A model generated the notes under the pieces. The model searched no databases. It worked only from the letters and a program-made list of their open reading frames with translations, and was not told where the DNA came from. 64,000 nt of DNA from assembly GCA_022661535.1 (NCBI GenBank), contig JAKULF010000008.1, positions 806,001 through 870,000 on the forward strand, written 5' to 3'. Shown one piece after another: positions 34,912 to 46,477 of this stretch; within the stretch, counting starts at the first letter, position 1; each line of letters opens with the position of its first letter. This DNA is from Eutypa lata (taxonomy: Eukaryota; Ascomycota; Sordariomycetes; Xylariales; Diatrypaceae). A program made the translations under genes and the position numbers.

Positions 34912-37900
34912 CTACTCATCACTACCATCCTCAGTATCGCCGTCACTACTAGCCTCCTCACTTTCTTCCTTCTTCTCTTTCCCCTTTCTTTTAGCCGTCT
35001 TCTTCTTATCCGCAGAATCGCCACTCTTCTTTTTAGTCTTCCGCGATCTAGATTTCTCCGTCTTCTTGCCTTTACCACTCTTCTTGGACCTCTTCGACTT
35101 CTTCACAGGTGTCTCTGATCCGTCTGAGTCAGACTCCGATAACATGATTTCAGAAGCCTCTGAATCTGAACTTTCCGACTCTTCGGAATTCGGAAGCGAC
35201 TTCAGCTGCACCCTCTTCTCCGGCGCCGGTTTGTATTCGCCGCGCATCCTCTCACGCTGCGCTAGTCTATCCTCGTCGAAACCGTGTGTTGTCTTCATGT
35301 AGTTATCGAATTCGTTGGAAGCGGTGGCGATAGTTTTGAACTGTTCGACAGAGATTACTGGAGACCCCTTGGGGTCCTTCAGTTTGAACTCTGCCAACGC
35401 CAAAGCCGACTGGAAAGCATTGCGGATCTGGCGCCCGTTCCAGTGTAGGACCTCGAAATTGAGCTCCGCGTACTGAAGAGTCTTTTTCTTGTCTATCTTG
35501 ATCTCAGGGAGGCCCAGCTCTCTTCTCTCTGCATTCGAGTCTTTCATGCGTCTGATGTTCACCTTCCATACCTTCTTCGACTTAGAGGCATCCAACGGGG
35601 GGTAATAAAGAGTCAGATGCAAGCGTGAACGGAAAGCATCATCTATAGCTCCCACTCGATTTGTCGTCAAAAACAGGATTCCTATGATGTTGCTTTAGTT
35701 GCATTATCCCATGAATTGTATGTGTCAAGTTAATCACCTGGATAGTATTCGAGGACTCGGAGGAAAACTAGTAAATGTCAGGAACAAACATAACCAAATC
35801 TGTAGTGGCTACTGTCTACAACACCTACCCGACACCAGTCCATTCCGCTTGACATCGTCTTTATTGCGCTTTGCGAGGAAGACGTCGGCTTCATCCAGCA
35901 AGAGGACACAACCCCATTTATGAGCCAAGTTGAACAACTTATCTAGTTTTGTCTCAACCTCATCTGGGCGATACCCGATATCTCCTGTTGTTCCGTTGTT
36001 GAAAATTTGCCCAGCCACAATGATCGAGCATTTATCAACTTACCACATGTAATGGGAAATAATGGTCGTTTCGTATGGGCCGCAACACATTCTTGAAGTG
36101 ATTCTCAATATTCTTTTTCTTTCAAATAAAATGAAGGTTGAGGAACGCCTACCTGCCGTAGAAGTCTTGCCAACTCCAGGGGGACCATGAATCAAAATGA
36201 TACATCCTTTTCCTAACGACGAGTCAGAAACCAGAAAAGAAACTAAGATCAATGGGATTATTACCTTTTCCCCGTACGAGGTCCACTTCGGGTAGTCGAC
36301 TTGGCTGGCGCATCAGGTTGTGGCTGGCTGAATGGCTTTTCTCTACCATTGCCTGCACCATCTCTTTATAGCCAGTAGGAAGCACGAGATCCTTCCAACC
36401 AGCGTCATAGGCAACTGGTTTCAAGAGATCGAGGTTCAATAGAACTAGTAGATGAAATTAGTATTTTGGCGCTGTAACGGGTCTCATTTCATTACCCCAT
36501 TTTCGATTGCGTAAAGCGAATCCATAAACCCAACCTGGTAAGAGCCGGATGAAATCTTTTTCTTCTAGAAACTTCTTGATGTTTCCTAGTTGATCCTCAG
36601 GCCTTCTCCCTCCCATGTCAAAATCCATCAGCTCGTTTAGCTGCTTCCCCAATCGTCGTGAGCTCTGTTGAACTTGATATTGTGGATGAATATCGCGCAT
36701 GCATCCCATCCTGTTGCATCTGCCACTCGAATTCATGTGTTGGCAGATAGCCGTCATGATTTCAGGCGTTGACATATCCGCAACAGGCCATGATCCCCAC
36801 GTTTTTTCAAAAAACGGAATTGCTACTTGGGGTTCCCGGAATGCTTGCTGGATATCCACGATGACTGGACTCGAAATCTATAATTTGGTTAGTATTTCAT
36901 AGTACATATATCCTCCTATTAATCTTGAAGTGTGTATGGTGCATGGTTTATTGTCTCCTAGACATTCCAAGGAGAATAATATCCTACCTCTTCCTTCTCG
37001 TCTCCACTAGAAAGCCCTTCGTAGTTCAAGTGGCTCACGGCGGTCGAATCAACAAATCTTCGTCCACGTTGAAGCAAATAGTCGTCTTGTGTCCCATCGG
37101 GAGCTTGACCTTCCATTTTCAAATAATGGAGAGGATAGGCTTCTAGACTAGTAATTTCTAGTTCCCCTTCATATGGCTTGAAAATTATGGTATCCATTAT
37201 AGGGCCGTACCCCACAGAATTGAAGTCTATGTAGAAGCCAAAGACTATCAATGAGGAGAATATATCTCTGGCTCCCAGGGTCATAGATGTACCCTGTCTA
37301 TTGTTGCGAACATTAAAGCCGTCACTAACGGCACTTCGCTCTTTGTCAAGGGACGTATTTGGGGGCGGGACACTTGCTACAATGTGATTCCTGGGTCTCC
37401 CCCCCCGAGCGTTTAAAACTCGGTAGGCTTGTGGCCCTGGTCGGCTTTTCGTTTCGAAATCTTCATGAGACGCGTGCGACATTTGATATTTCTGGCCAGC
37501 TTTCTTAGATGGGCTGTATATTGTCGTTCCAACTCGGAACAACATCCACAAACGATGGAAGGGGATGGTTGTACATCTTCCTTCTTGAATATCGGTGAAA
37601 ATCCGGAGTTCAGAAGCAAGATATGTTTCAAGAAATTTTATCAGTCCTCTAAACTCGTCCAGAGCTCGTTCTTGAAAGGTGGTGTCCTTGCTAGTAGGGG
37701 GTGCTTCACGTCCATCTTTGATAGCATTCTCCTGTCTAGACGAGTTCAATAAAATGACAGGAACCACAAAACCCTGAGGATTACAAACCTCCATTCATTC
37801 TCTAATCGAGCTGGTTCGCTCCTCAGCTCGTCAAAATTCTCAATTATAATGCGAAAAGGTTTTGATAACTCAACGAGGCTACCCATCGTGGTAGATCCCA

Positions 37901-38645
37901 TTTTTTCATCAAAGAAGGTAATTACCTGAATAGGAGCCCATTGTTCATTTATTAACGAATACATCAAAACAAGCGCGGCCTAGCCATAGTATATAATAAT
38001 TTTGGCAAGGAAATAATGACATACATTTGGTGAATCAATTCGAATAGAAATGATTTCGACATCTTCGGCACTTGGTAGTTCCTTTTCGCCAAACACTCGC
38101 TTCGTGGTACGACGTTCCTTTGTCCAATTGAAAGTTGCCCTAATGAAATGGCGAGGGTCGACCTCAGATCGGTATGTGTTGGCCTTACTTCCTCTACTTG
38201 CGTCAAAATTCCATATACTGATTTCAGATGTGGCTTCATAAAGCTTTATCTCAAAGACAAACTCCTTAGACTCATGGACGGGTTCACTGTGGTCACTTTG
38301 CTCTTCCGAACCACTTTCATCCTTCTCTTCTAATTGCCGGATCCTAGACTCCAAGTTCTCAATATATCCAGTGAGGTTCTTTGCAAGCTTTGAAGCCTTC
38401 TTTTCGTTGGTCTGGGCGCCGTAGTCTCTATTGTACTTCTGGGAAAAGGATGCGGACAAGAGCTCTGAGCGAAGTCTACTATTTCGGTTCACCAGCCCAT
38501 CTTCGTCACTCGTATCGCTGAAGGAAGATTCGGAAGATGAGGTGGCGTCTTTGTTGAGGATCGTATGTTTCTTTCGGGGTTTCTTTCTGGGATTAAGCGA
38601 AGATATGAAATTCTCGGAATCTCCTTCCATGGTATCAATAGGCAT
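34912..38645 (-). CDS. AAA+ ATPase of the fungal DUF7025 class
   Basis: Ten exons on the minus strand: 38645-38025, 37979-37789, 37735-36988, 36877-36496, 36444-36265, 36212-36153, 36091-36044, 35984-35829, 35767-35738 and 35681-34912. All junctions keep phase and give 1061 residues. N-terminus is Ser/Asp-rich with a short coiled coil (IENLESRIRQLEEKD). A middle region of ~300 residues (FHRLWMLFRVGTTIYSP, LEAYPLHYLKMEG) matches the DUF7025 N-domain of fungal AAA proteins. ATPase motifs: Walker A GPPGVGKT 717-724, Walker B VLLLDEAD 770-777, sensor 1 LTTNR 810-814, arginine finger region FRSR 822-825. The C-terminus is an extended Lys/Ser-rich and acidic tail, likely a nuclear signal. Substrate unknown; many such paralogues exist in filamentous fungi. 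It is transcribed away from the NLR-like gene. Confidence 0.88.
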
Positions 38646-39468
38646 ATTGATTGCAAGAGATACGAGTCATTTGTTCGCCGTGTACACTGGCCTTCAGGGG
38701 CCGACGAGGTAGAAATATGATATCTAGTCTAGCCAAATAACTCAAAACAAATATTTCAGAAGAACCAGAGCCCATTGCCAAGCGTTTTGGGAGGGGAAAG
38801 GGGAAATAACTGCAGAAATCAACGCAAGGCTTGCAACTGGATTTCTTTCTGTTACATCGTATCATAACACTAATGCAGCTGACTGCATAGAGACAGGTTA
38901 TTTGCCAAGCATGGTGTTAATAGCTCCAAGTTGGCATTTTAAGCTGACAAGCATTTCAGAAAGCCGTGGCCATTGATACCTCTCGGGTCGTTGCCAAATC
39001 AAACGACATGAATGATTCGAATGTTTTGTGTCTATTCAAAAGCACCCGAGCACTATGCTATAATGAAATGCATAAGATATGGTAATTCCAATTATAGCGG
39101 TCTGATCAAAGCTTAGAATCATGTAAATAACCTATGTCGGTTTACCTGGTGGGAAATTGTATTGATTATTCTGGCGACAACTTTTATCACTTTACGTCAA
39201 GAGCGGGGCAGAGCATGCTCCCTGCCGCCCTCCCCCTTTTAGTAGCAGGTGCACATGAAATATGCATAGCAGGGCTGCGCCACTATGCGAACTATTTCTG
39301 TAGCAACCCTGCTTAATCTACCATATTTCATTCTTTTTTAAATCTGTGGTATTCTATTTCCTAGTCACACATTACTTTGTGCTCCCCAAGGTGGCACCCG
39401 CGGCATTCTTATACTCTAACACCAGGCTAATTAGGATCTGTAGCCCCTCTCCCCTATAAACTTCTAAA
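38646..39468. other. Divergent promoter region
   Basis: 823 bp shared between two genes that point away from each other (AAA+ ATPase on the minus strand, NLR-like protein on the plus strand). No coding frame supported. A C-rich leader with CCCCTCTCCCCTATAAAC sits just before the plus-strand start. Confidence 0.6.
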
Positions 39469-41815
39469 ATGGCCACACAGGAGCTTTCAACTGAGCTTCC
39501 CAGCCATTCTCAAGTCACTCGTGTTGATAACGCGGGAGAATGGAGAGACACAGCACGACCACGGGTGCTGGCCAACAGCGCCGTCGAGTTCATAGAAACA
39601 CAACCAGAAAGGGCATTCGGATCAGAAGTCGCAACAAAGCTTCAAGCTCAAGCGCTCCAATACGCTCCTGAATATGACAAGTTTGTCCCTGAGTCTAGCT
39701 TCCCACAGTTAGTTATCGCTCTTATGCAGATAACAAAGGCAATGCTAATCAAAGTAGTCAGGATTACTTCAAAGAGTCGCAAGAGAGGTCCGCGCAGTTC
39801 AAGAAGACCTTACTAGACTTCTGTAAGACTCTTAAGAAGCAGAATCTCGATGGTACACTTGGCATAAAATTGAAAGAACCTGAGTCGTATACCTTGAAAG
39901 ATGTCACCGAGATAGCTCAGAAGCTCCAGGAAAGAAAACAGCAAAGTGAAAGTACGACAGGTTGCTTAGGGGCAATCCGCAGGCTCTTCAAGCGCGCTTT
40001 GAATGAAAAGGGGGTTTTAACTTCCATGCTCAACTTCATTCCCAACGACACTTACGGAACATTGATATCTGGAGGCTTTACAATGATACTTGCAGTAAGT
40101 TCATGTACCTCCTTATTTATACTTCTCACGTCACCTATTGACTCCATCAGGCTGTAGAACGCAACGAATCCCTCCGAGATGAGGTACATTCTGCCCTTGC
40201 AGAAATCCCAAGGAAGCTTGAAGACATCAAGACAATGCTTAAAGTCCATTACCAATCACCAAAGCTCAAGTTCGAAGCAGACGGGATAATAGTGGAAATT
40301 TTTGGCGTTCTCAATGCTATCATCTCGGAATTGTCGAGAAATAAAGCAAGTACGTTTAAGTCCCAGAAATGAGATGATGTAAGAAGAAGCTGACAACGAA
40401 GTAGTTACAAAAGCCTCGATGATGATGAGGGGTGATCAACACGCTAGCAACATCACAACGGCGGTAACAAAGTTTCAAGATGCTATCAAAAGATTCGATT
40501 ACGAAGCGAGGATCTGTGATGCAAAAAGGCTCGGAAATGTTGAACACCACGTGATACAGTCGAGAGGTACCTTAGAAAATCTTCAACGTAGAATTCAGGG
40601 TAAGTTCCTTGAGTAGAAAGGACATTAAAACATACCAATGCTGAAATTTGTACAGAGGGCCAAGTTACGACAGAGGGCCTTCATCAAGAGTTTTCACGTG
40701 AACTGCAGGAGCAAAAGAAGATGAGGAATATTATTTATGGGTTTCTTGCGAGTAATCCAAGCTTTGATCGTCGGACGGGCCTACGTAAGTAATACGTCGC
40801 TTCAAGATGCGATATACCTGACTGAAGAATAACAGTAGATCGCGAACAAGCCCAATGGTTGCTCTTGGAACGACCGCCTGTTGATATGGTAGACTCGATA
40901 TCAAATGCGCCACCTATCGAATCACCTAAGGGATACTCGCACATCAAAAAATGGTTAGACGAGTCCGGAGTAGCGGAGTCCGAGCTCCTTCGTGACGCTC
41001 ACGAGTGTGCCCAAAACTTCACCAACCAATCACTTGATTCCCAAGACAAGACACAATGGCTCCTTCAGTCGGACGAAATAAATCGATTTCTATCCTCGCC
41101 CACCTCCCAAGTGTTGTTGATTGATGCAGAAACGCCACCAGACGATCTGACGAACCCATTGTCTTTCACATCAGCCTTCTTAGCAGAGACGCTTCCTACC
41201 ACGAAGTACCCCACTCTAGTATACATGGCTGGCATTCGTGCCAACGAGAGTGTATCAGAAGAAGTTAGTGGACCGCTAGCCATGATGACAAGTCTGAACG
41301 CCCAACTACTCCGTAACCTAGCCGATAACAAGCCAGGCATTGACCTATCCTTCCTCGTCAAGAAAAGCTCTCGGCGCAAGTCTCGGTCCGACTTATCAGC
41401 GTCTCTCCGACTGTTCCAGCGACTTCTCGACACGTTTGCACCGGAGGACACGATCTTCGTCATCATAGACTCGGTTATCTCTCTGACCGGGCCGCAAGAT
41501 GAGGCAGAAGATGCTATCGAAAGCATCTTGGAAGCAGCCGACCATGCAGACCCTACCACCAAGGTTCTTCTATCAGGCCTAGCAGCGCCTTTCTTGTCAG
41601 CACTAGACGAGAAAGGACACCCAATCCTATATCTACCAGATTACGTTGATGGACACAGGCAAGGGGTGGCCGCGGAGTTGCTAGGAGAAGAAACTCACCT
41701 CTCGATCGAGGAATTCCGCTCTTCACAGAGGAAGACTAGCTCGGAAGACGAGGATACATCCAGTGCGGATTCTGACAGTTCCATAGGCGAAGATGGCTTC
41801 GTTTTCGGAAAATAA
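39469..41815 (+). CDS. NLR-like protein with degenerate NTPase region
   Basis: Six exons: 39469-39707, 39758-40094, 40151-40349, 40405-40599, 40656-40784 and 40836-41815, 692 residues in phase. The first junction is the least certain (50-nt intron, GTTAGT..AAAGTAG). Residues ~1-365 are mostly helical (EVHSALAEIPRKLEDIKTML, GLHQEFSRELQEQKKM), as in N-terminal signalling domains of fungal NLR-like proteins. The C-terminal part (TQWLLQSDEINRFLSSPTSQ, VLLIDAETPPDD, SFTSAFLAETLP, then DTIFVIIDSVISLTG) follows the layout of a family whose NTPase domain lacks a Walker A lysine: here the P-loop place reads DAETPPDD. It ends in an acidic Ser tail (SSEDEDTSSADSDSS). ATP hydrolysis is therefore unlikely. 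A role in recognition or cell-death signalling is inference only. Confidence 0.75.
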
Positions 41816-43453
41816 TTATAATGTACTTGCTACAGAGATCAGTAGACGTAAAGACGTATCAGATCACTGTGTTGCCAAGGTGGGGGTGTTTTTGTTTTTC
41901 TTAGTAATGTATATTTTCAATATTTGTGATGGGTTGGCGTTCAATGGGATACAGATACGGGCACGTAGTTATCAACGTTCGCTAGTAACTATTTTACATA
42001 CATCTACATATCAGTGTCAAGCCAGAATTGTGATTCTAAGTTAAGATTAGGTAGGGGCCGTGGTGGTTCAGGCGGCCAGTATGTATCACTGAGAAGATCA
42101 TACATATACGTACGAAGTACATATGTACTTGGCGGTCAGTACATTACTACCTAAGTCAGCTAATCAATCATATAAGTCATAATAAGACGCCAACTTTCCA
42201 ACAATTAGAAGCCAGGTTGGTGTAGTGGTAACACGTTAAGAGAACAACTGAAGACTTCGGGTTCGATGCCCTGCGGCTGTACCAATGTACACAGCAAAAA
42301 CATCCGGGTGAATCTTCACACCCTGTGAGAATATTCCACCTCCACAGAACGGCGAAAGAAGACCCAGGTTCGAATCCTGGACCAGGCAATATATTTTTTT
42401 GTTAATTTCTCTAAGCTTCCTTTTTGGAGGAGTGGTCTGTCTACCTCAGAGAAGATGAGCAATTACGAATACACGAGACTTCTCAAGTAGATGATAGTTA
42501 AAAATTGAGCCATAAGACAAGAGTACATTGTGCTCTACCTGAGATTGTTAATATTTCTACGCAATAGACTAAGAGGATTTCGGAGAATCATCATCAATCG
42601 AAAAGAGATATAGGGCGTTAGGTGATACTAGATCCTGCTCTAGAGGACCAGAGATAGGGGATAATAGAACAGTAGCTTCGTCGTAAACCACCACTTCTTT
42701 ACAAACGTGCCCAAAGGATTGTGATGTTGGAGGTAGAACTCGAAATTTCCGAGATGGAATCTAGAGTGAGCTATCGAACTTACCATTTACAACTTTCCCT
42801 TCGAACATTGCTCCAGGGGTCTTAACATCCATGAAACCTGGGCTGTATCTGCGTCATCATGTAGAATGAGGGCTCACATTGTAGCATGAAGATTGTAGAT
42901 TTAGCCCGGATTTCGAGGTAGATAATGACATTCACTCATGCCATTCAATATATAGGCTTTGGTCTAAGAATATACGAAAAGGCATCCGACAATTTGCGCT
43001 AGACACTATTAACTTGGGTTATTGCACATAAATTATGATAGCTACGTACTTTGCAGAACATGACGGTCGGACTAAAAGTTACCAGATCCTCGCTATGACT
43101 CAGTCAAGTTCGATCCAATATTTCCAAGTTGAGTGCATAATGGTTGTATTCACAGTTACCGCCTTTAATATCAAATCCGGGTGGCGTCTTGGGTGCAGTT
43201 TGCTTTAGATCATGCTAAGCACAGTGAATCACCCATTGTTCACCAGTCTGCCTGACTTAACATAGTAGTAGGGTCTCTTGGAAACCTATATATAGTGGTG
43301 GGAGTGGCGGTAAGGTATAAGTCAAATATCATCGACATCTACTACAAACACATCCCGTTTCCTCTCTAGTTCGATTCGTGGCTTTTCTCTCCGCCGGGAT
43401 TTGTTTCCCACCAAGCGCACTTGCACTTGCACATACACTTAGCACCAACCACA
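41816..43453. other. Intergenic region with a tRNA-like element
   Basis: About 1.6 kb. Apart from the tRNA-like element at 42211-42388 I see no gene. The start of the stretch is AT-rich; a TATATATAG box lies at ~43288-43296, about 165 bp before the next start codon, and may be the core promoter. Confidence 0.55.
42211..42388 (+). other. tRNA-like element, 178 bp, with two B boxes
   Basis: The 5' end GCCAGGT and the 3' end ACCAGGC can pair at 6 of 7 positions, with a following discriminator A. The D arm (GTGT, loop AGTGGTA, ACAC) pairs fully and provides a good A box. The T arm (CCAGG, loop TTCGAAT, CCTGG) pairs fully. Between them is a second B-box-like GGGTTCGATGCCC at about 42259. A 5-bp anticodon-like stem with one mismatch (TTAAG..CTGAA) would present AAC, but the base before it is G, not T. 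So the ends look like one tRNA while the middle is ~100 nt too long: a tRNA with an insertion, a tRNA-derived SINE head, or two fused relics. Not a confident functional tRNA. Confidence 0.45.
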
Positions 43454-44345
43454 ATGGCGACAATAATGCCTCCTATCCCGCCTTCTTCTTCTCGTCCACC
43501 ACGTCTTCCGCCTCGGCCTCAGCCCCGGCCTATGACGTATGGCACGAAGCTCCGCGCCTTCCTCTCGGTAGGCCAGACAGCCATCTCGGAAGCGTGGACG
43601 ATCCTGAAGTCCCCAACCCCCTCATCACCCTCTAAACCGCAGGAGCCACAGGCAAAGCCCCGACCTACAGAAACAGAGCGCATCTCGAAGTTCGACAAGA
43701 TCATCAACAGCAACATCCTCCGACAGAAAAAGCCAACAACCACCAAAGACACCAAAGGAAAAGGCCCAGCAGTCATCATCCACTCCCGCTCCTCCTCCCC
43801 CTTGAGAACCCCATCACCATCACCGTCACCCTCCTCACCCCTCCTACCATTCCCTCCGCTCACCAGACCCATACCCACACCCCTGGTAAGCCCCGCGCGG
43901 GAGTTCCGAGACGCCCTGCAAGACGGCATGCTCCGGTGGCGGATCCAAGAGATCCTCGGCGCCCGCCACGGCGGCGGCTGCAACGAGAGCGAGCTCAGCT
44001 GGAACTACCACGAGAAGGCCGACGCCTTTAGCGTCTTCGTGCGCACGTTCGGGTACCGGGGCCCTGAGATCGACGCCGCGCTCGACGCCGCCGTCGACGA
44101 GTTCCTGCCGCCCGAGATCGCCGCGCGCACCGTGGTCTTCTGGGAGGCCTTCCAGCCGTACGTTCCTGGGCTGGAGGCTAGGTCTCGACATCTGAGGGTT
44201 CGTTTTTCTCCCTCCCCCCCTTTCCCCCTTTTTCTTTTCGATTTTCTGGTTTAATATTTGAGGCCCAGCTCCTATGATGGGAAGCAGGGGCCTCATGTGT
44301 GGTAAAAGTTGTACTAACTGAACTCTCTAATAGAACACGTTTTAG
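43454..44345 (+). CDS. Unknown protein with proline-rich N-terminus
   Basis: Start at ATG 43454 (MATIMPPIPPSSS). Exons 43454-44197 and 44334-44345 give 251 residues; the 136-nt intron (GTTCGT..TAATAG) contains a perfect TACTAAC branch site ~18 nt before the acceptor, which is why I prefer it to simple read-through to 44254 (266 residues, low-complexity end). The N-terminal half is Pro/Ser-rich and disordered with basic patches (DTKGKGPAVIIHSRSSSP). The C-terminal ~100 residues look folded: REFRDALQDGMLRWRIQEIL, then YHEKADAFSVFVRTFGYRG and AARTVVFWEAFQPYVP. No domain recognised, no signal peptide. It converges with the flavoprotein fusion gene, 314 bp apart. Confidence 0.65.
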
Positions 44346-44659
44346 AGGTGACAAGAAGATACTGAGAAAAAGGAGATTGGATCGCGGCAGTCTTACCAAG
44401 GCAAGGGCTTATACATATTAGGTTCCACGAGTATTGGTATCTTAGGGGTTCGGAATGGGTAGTTTGTTTTGCTTGGCTGAGAAGGGGATTTAATGGTATA
44501 CGACTAGACGGATTTCCCCCTTACTAATTTAATAACCTAGATAGCCTAATATGGTAATATTCGTAATGACTTCACCGATGTTTCCTGTAAAATAGCTCAT
44601 GTAATGAAGTTGATTGTATATTGATTATCTGTAAGCTCACTGCGAAGACCTCACGCCAC
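44346..44659. other. Convergent intergenic spacer
   Basis: 314 bp between two converging genes. AT-rich, with no coding signal; presumably holds both poly(A) regions. Confidence 0.6.
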
Positions 44660-46477
44660 TCATATACATCTACTCTTCATCCACTCGCTCGTACGCAGAC
44701 CTAGGTTGAGTCCGTTTCTCGCCCACCATCTCCTCACCGGTTGTGGGTCTCCGATGGCATCCTCCAAGGCTTCTTCTATATCACAGGTCTTGTACTCGAC
44801 ACGATGTTGTCTGGCATCTCCTTGTTGGCTTCCCCTGGCATATTGCTTCCACCATTCGAGTACCGCGACGTGGCCTTGCTTCGTCGGTGCGACTAGAACT
44901 TGAGCGTCAAAGGACATTTTATCCCCTTTCAACTCCCGCCACGTATCCAGTAACCCAATCTGCCCATGGGCACTTGCGATCTTACATACACCTTCGCTAT
45001 GGGCGATCGGAATACCCGAGTTTTCCCACCACCGGAGAACGGCGGTCTGCCCTTGTTGGGCAGCGCTTAAGAGGCTCCGACCGGGCTTGAGCATAATGTT
45101 CGAGTCTTTCAAAGCAGCATCACGCCACCATTCTAATACGAGCAGATGGCCCTTTGCCGAGGCTTGTTCAAGAGCAGCCTCGGTGTATTTGAGCGTCAGG
45201 CCAGAGCGTAGCCACCAATCCAGAACGTGGACATAGCCCATACGAGAAGCGTTGTCTAGAGCTTCAGCATCGTACTCCTTTTTCAGGAAGGATGGAGATA
45301 TATTCCACCAGTCAAGAATATCCGTTCGGCCGTAGACGCCTGAGGCTTTGTTAGGGAGTAGCTTAGCGCTGAACGAAGCCCAGAAAATTTTGCTGAGATG
45401 GGTTTCCAGATACGTCAAAACATCTATCAGCGAAAATTTAATTATGAGCTTTACAGCTAATGATGAGATATATCGTAATCCCTTTGGAGCTTCCGAAAGT
45501 TTTTGGCAAATGGAGTCGGATCCAGGACATGAAAGAATCAGCCATTCAAGATCATGCATATATATTTCTAGAGGGTCGAATAAGCTCGCACGGGTGGTCC
45601 TCCATTCCGGTGGCGTTTTCAGATTCGTATAGACATCGAGAGCTTTCGCAACCTCCCAATCCCCGACGTGCTCGAAGATAAGGGACCAAATTTCCGGAGG
45701 CAAAACCGTGTTGATGCGGCTGGAGCCCGTGGGATGCATTGCTTGCTGCGCTGCGACCTCAACGTCGTGGCCGAGGCTCATCAGCTCAGCTTGGTTCTTG
45801 ATGATGCCGACAAGATCGTTGAACCCTTCCCAAGACACAACACGTTTGTGGGTCGCTGCCCCTTCATAGTGCCAAAGCACAGGAGCCATAACCTTAACCC
45901 AGCTCCATTTGCGTTTTATCTTGCTGAGCTGCTTCTTGGTCGTCGGGTTCTCCCACATCTGAACCGACATGCCTGGTACGAGTAAGATCTTCTTGGAGAC
46001 ATCCCAAGCCCGGAGGATTTCTAGCAACGTGGTATCGGCAATGCCACACATCATCTTCGCGAGGTGGTCCGCGTCGATAGGAGCGAGGACCAAAAGGTCA
46101 GCCCAATCAACCAATTCAAACGCCGTTTGTCTCGCAGAGTCTATTGCCTCTCTCGTTCTCTGATCCGCATCTATCGTCAAGGTTGCCAAACTTCGATTTT
46201 CCATAACGATGATATCATGTGTGAGTCGTAGGGGAACCTCGTCGACGAGAGCTCGAGTTTCGATTTGCGCATCTTTGAGTAGACGAACGGCGATGGCCTG
46301 TGCGTAGGCGACATCTCTAGGGCCATTCGCGGCGACCAGCAACCGGAGTTTCCTTGTGCGCGGCATATCGTGTAGAGACGAGAACGACGAATTTAGGGGA
46401 ACGGGAGAACGAGTAGAGTGGTGGCGAAGAAGGGAGGAGGGAGGAAGAAAAGATTCGGCGGGAGGACTAGGTTCCAT
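44660..46477 (-). CDS. Flavoprotein (PPCDC/Hal3-like), F-box-like and WW-ended repeat fusion
   Basis: Single exon, 605 residues. Residues ~42-240 form a flavoprotein fold of the phosphopantothenoylcysteine decarboxylase/Hal3 type: VDWADLLVLAPIDADHLAKM at 123-142, then RAWD and LLVPGMSVQMW at 165-175. Residues ~258-272 read LPPEIWSLIFEHVGD, an F-box-like start. Residues ~385-590 contain seven imperfect ankyrin-like units each ending in a W-W/W motif: DILDWW, HVLDWW, LVLEWW, AVLRWW, LLDTW, AVLEWW, VRRWW. In the plant HAL3 enzyme the active residues are His90, Asn142 (in PxMNxxMW) and Cys175; here the equivalents are A119, S171 and no Cys, so decarboxylase activity is very unlikely. It may bind FMN as a scaffold and act as a ubiquitin-ligase adaptor; that is inference. 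A later start at residue 38 is possible. Confidence 0.82.
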   Translation of the reverse strand: MEPSPPAESFLPPSSLLRHHSTRSPVPLNSSFSSLHDMPRTRKLRLLVAANGPRDVAYAQAIAVRLLKDAQIETRALVDEVPLRLTHDIIVMENRSLATLTIDADQRTREAIDSARQTAFELVDWADLLVLAPIDADHLAKMMCGIADTTLLEILRAWDVSKKILLVPGMSVQMWENPTTKKQLSKIKRKWSWVKVMAPVLWHYEGAATHKRVVSWEGFNDLVGIIKNQAELMSLGHDVEVAAQQAMHPTGSSRINTVLPPEIWSLIFEHVGDWEVAKALDVYTNLKTPPEWRTTRASLFDPLEIYMHDLEWLILSCPGSDSICQKLSEAPKGLRYISSLAVKLIIKFSLIDVLTYLETHLSKIFWASFSAKLLPNKASGVYGRTDILDWWNISPSFLKKEYDAEALDNASRMGYVHVLDWWLRSGLTLKYTEAALEQASAKGHLLVLEWWRDAALKDSNIMLKPGRSLLSAAQQGQTAVLRWWENSGIPIAHSEGVCKIASAHGQIGLLDTWRELKGDKMSFDAQVLVAPTKQGHVAVLEWWKQYARGSQQGDARQHRVEYKTCDIEEALEDAIGDPQPVRRWWARNGLNLGLRTSEWMKSRCI

